A DNA stretch of 64,000 nt from Chrysomallon squamiferum (taxonomy: Eukaryota > Mollusca > Gastropoda > Neomphalida > Peltospiridae): contig CM022665.1 of the NCBI GenBank assembly GCA_012295275.1, forward strand, positions 34,677,522 through 34,741,521, in the 5' to 3' direction. The position numbers were made by a program, and so were the translations under genes. Positions 63,269 to 64,000 of the stretch are shown here, piece by piece. Below the pieces are notes generated by a model. It had not been told where the DNA came from, did not search any database, and worked only from the letters and a program-made list of their open reading frames with translations. Position 1 is the first letter of the stretch; the number at the start of each line of letters is the position of its first letter.

Positions 63269-63304
63269 CTAGCAACTTCTGCTAATGGCTGTGTCAAGGG
63301 ACAT
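63269..63304 (-). promoter_or_regulatory. Upstream ORF before third SELENOW first exon
   Basis: Encodes MSLDTAISRSC then TAG, four bases before the ATG. Length is kept and only two of eleven residues differ from copies A and B. Confidence 0.5.
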
Positions 63305-63744
63305 AACTCTGATAACAATTATCGATATTTTGGCGCCAATTTTGCTTTTGTTCATTGAGATTGTTGGATAAAACTCAGATAAAACAAACAAAAGAAAAAA
63401 AAAAAGAAGAAGAAAAAAGTAATTATAAATTTGTATAACAAGTGGCAGAATGAAAAACATAACAATTTACTGTATCGCAGATTTGCAGTGTCCACCAATC
63501 AGTCTTTATAAGTAAGTTATCTTTGTTCTTTTGTTATTATTATACTAGTAAGTAATATTGCTATTTACAAAGCTTTGGAAGCTGAATACAATTCCTCAAA
63601 TTATAATAAACAATGTAAATTTTAGGATACTTTGGAACCTGTATGGTTGCTAGTGACACATGAATAATGATATTCTTTACAGTTTATAATTTAATACATA
63701 AATTATGGCATTAATGATGAATCTGTTTATGCTTTTCCTTGCAG

Positions 63745-63925
63745 ACGTGATGGTGATTCAAATTTTTATAGCAGAGTGCCACTACCACTTCCAGATCAAG
63801 TGATATTGTTCACGCTAGGAGACTGGTCAAATGAGGATAAGGAAGTAACACTGAATGTGTTTGTGGACACTGGAAACGAAATAAATGTCCCACTTGGAAT
63901 AATAACAAGAAAACAAAGGTTTTAA
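63745..63925 (+). CDS. Coding exon of an unidentified gene at the right edge
   Basis: After a strong acceptor (TTTTCCTTGCAG) a frame reads RDGDSNFYSRVPLPLPDQVI, then LFTLGDWSNEDKEVTLNVFV and DTGNEINVPLGIITRKQRF before TAA. Composition is clearly protein-like and the frame is phase 1 on entry. It ends either at this TAA (terminal exon) or at a weak donor, CAAAG|GTTTTA at 63918, with further exons beyond the window. I do not recognise the family. The DTG triplet alone does not make it an aspartic protease. No upstream exon of the same gene was identified in the window. Confidence 0.6.
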
Positions 63926-64000
63926 CTTTAAACAAAACCAAAAAAAAAAAAAAATGTCTTTCTTTAACTATTTTCTGAAAAATCTAATAACGAAATTAGC

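Larger units (their letters stand above)
60735..63505. repeat. Third, broken copy of the SELENOW first-exon region
   Basis: Pieces matching copies A and B in order: 60735-60800 (TTTTCAAGAAAAACATG..., CCCATCTTGCCA), about 61345-61715 (TACAGGGCACAAAGCTG..., ATTATTTGCACTGACCA) and about 62930-63505 (CTCTCCAAATACAAATAAA... through exon 1). They are separated by about 0.54 kb and 1.2 kb of unrelated DNA. It is more diverged from A and B than these are from each other, so it is the oldest split. Confidence 0.8.

Overview
The window looks like metazoan nuclear DNA, most likely from a mollusc and perhaps a cephalopod. It is strongly AT-rich, genes are sparse and split by long introns, and long microsatellites (ATT, CA, GA, TTTA) are everywhere. 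A selenocysteine-encoding TGA in an animal selenoprotein W gene and vertebrate-like exon junctions in a HIF prolyl hydroxylase both fit an invertebrate with full selenoprotein machinery. The species call is inference; no ribosomal or mitochondrial marker is present.

Layout. Bases 476-13711 (+ strand) hold a complete five-exon EGLN/PHD-type HIF prolyl hydroxylase (417 codons before the stop) with an N-terminal MYND zinc finger and an intact 2-oxoglutarate dioxygenase core. Its first intron seems to begin with GA instead of GT. From about 13.7 to 42.2 kb there is no gene I can support. That stretch holds 3'UTR sequence, microsatellites, a GC-rich hairpin with a 37-codon ORF (18.2 kb), a perfect 22-bp inverted repeat (25.24 kb), a pogo-like terminal fragment (29.2 kb), a degenerate tandem array (33.4-34.5 kb), a 90-bp minisatellite (36.4 kb) and a truncated Tigger-type transposon (38.75-39.1 kb).

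From 42.2 to 63.5 kb lies the most interesting locus: a tandem duplication carrying selenoprotein W (SELENOW) genes on the minus strand. Two gene bodies (exons 2-5 at 46.2-47.2 and 56.0-57.0 kb) have identical coding sequence as far as I can see by eye. There are three copies of the first coding exon (49.3, 60.4 and 63.2 kb). Each is preceded by the same 11-codon upstream ORF. The first-exon regions are clearly more diverged than the gene bodies, so the locus has a mosaic history. The stop codon of the last exon overlaps a possible 5' splice site, and a strong acceptor lies about 340 bases downstream. Younger insertions (an A-tailed retroposon, a TIR element, a hAT-like fragment) distinguish the copies.

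At the right edge (63745 onward, + strand) there is one convincing coding exon of an unidentified gene that is not otherwise represented in the window.
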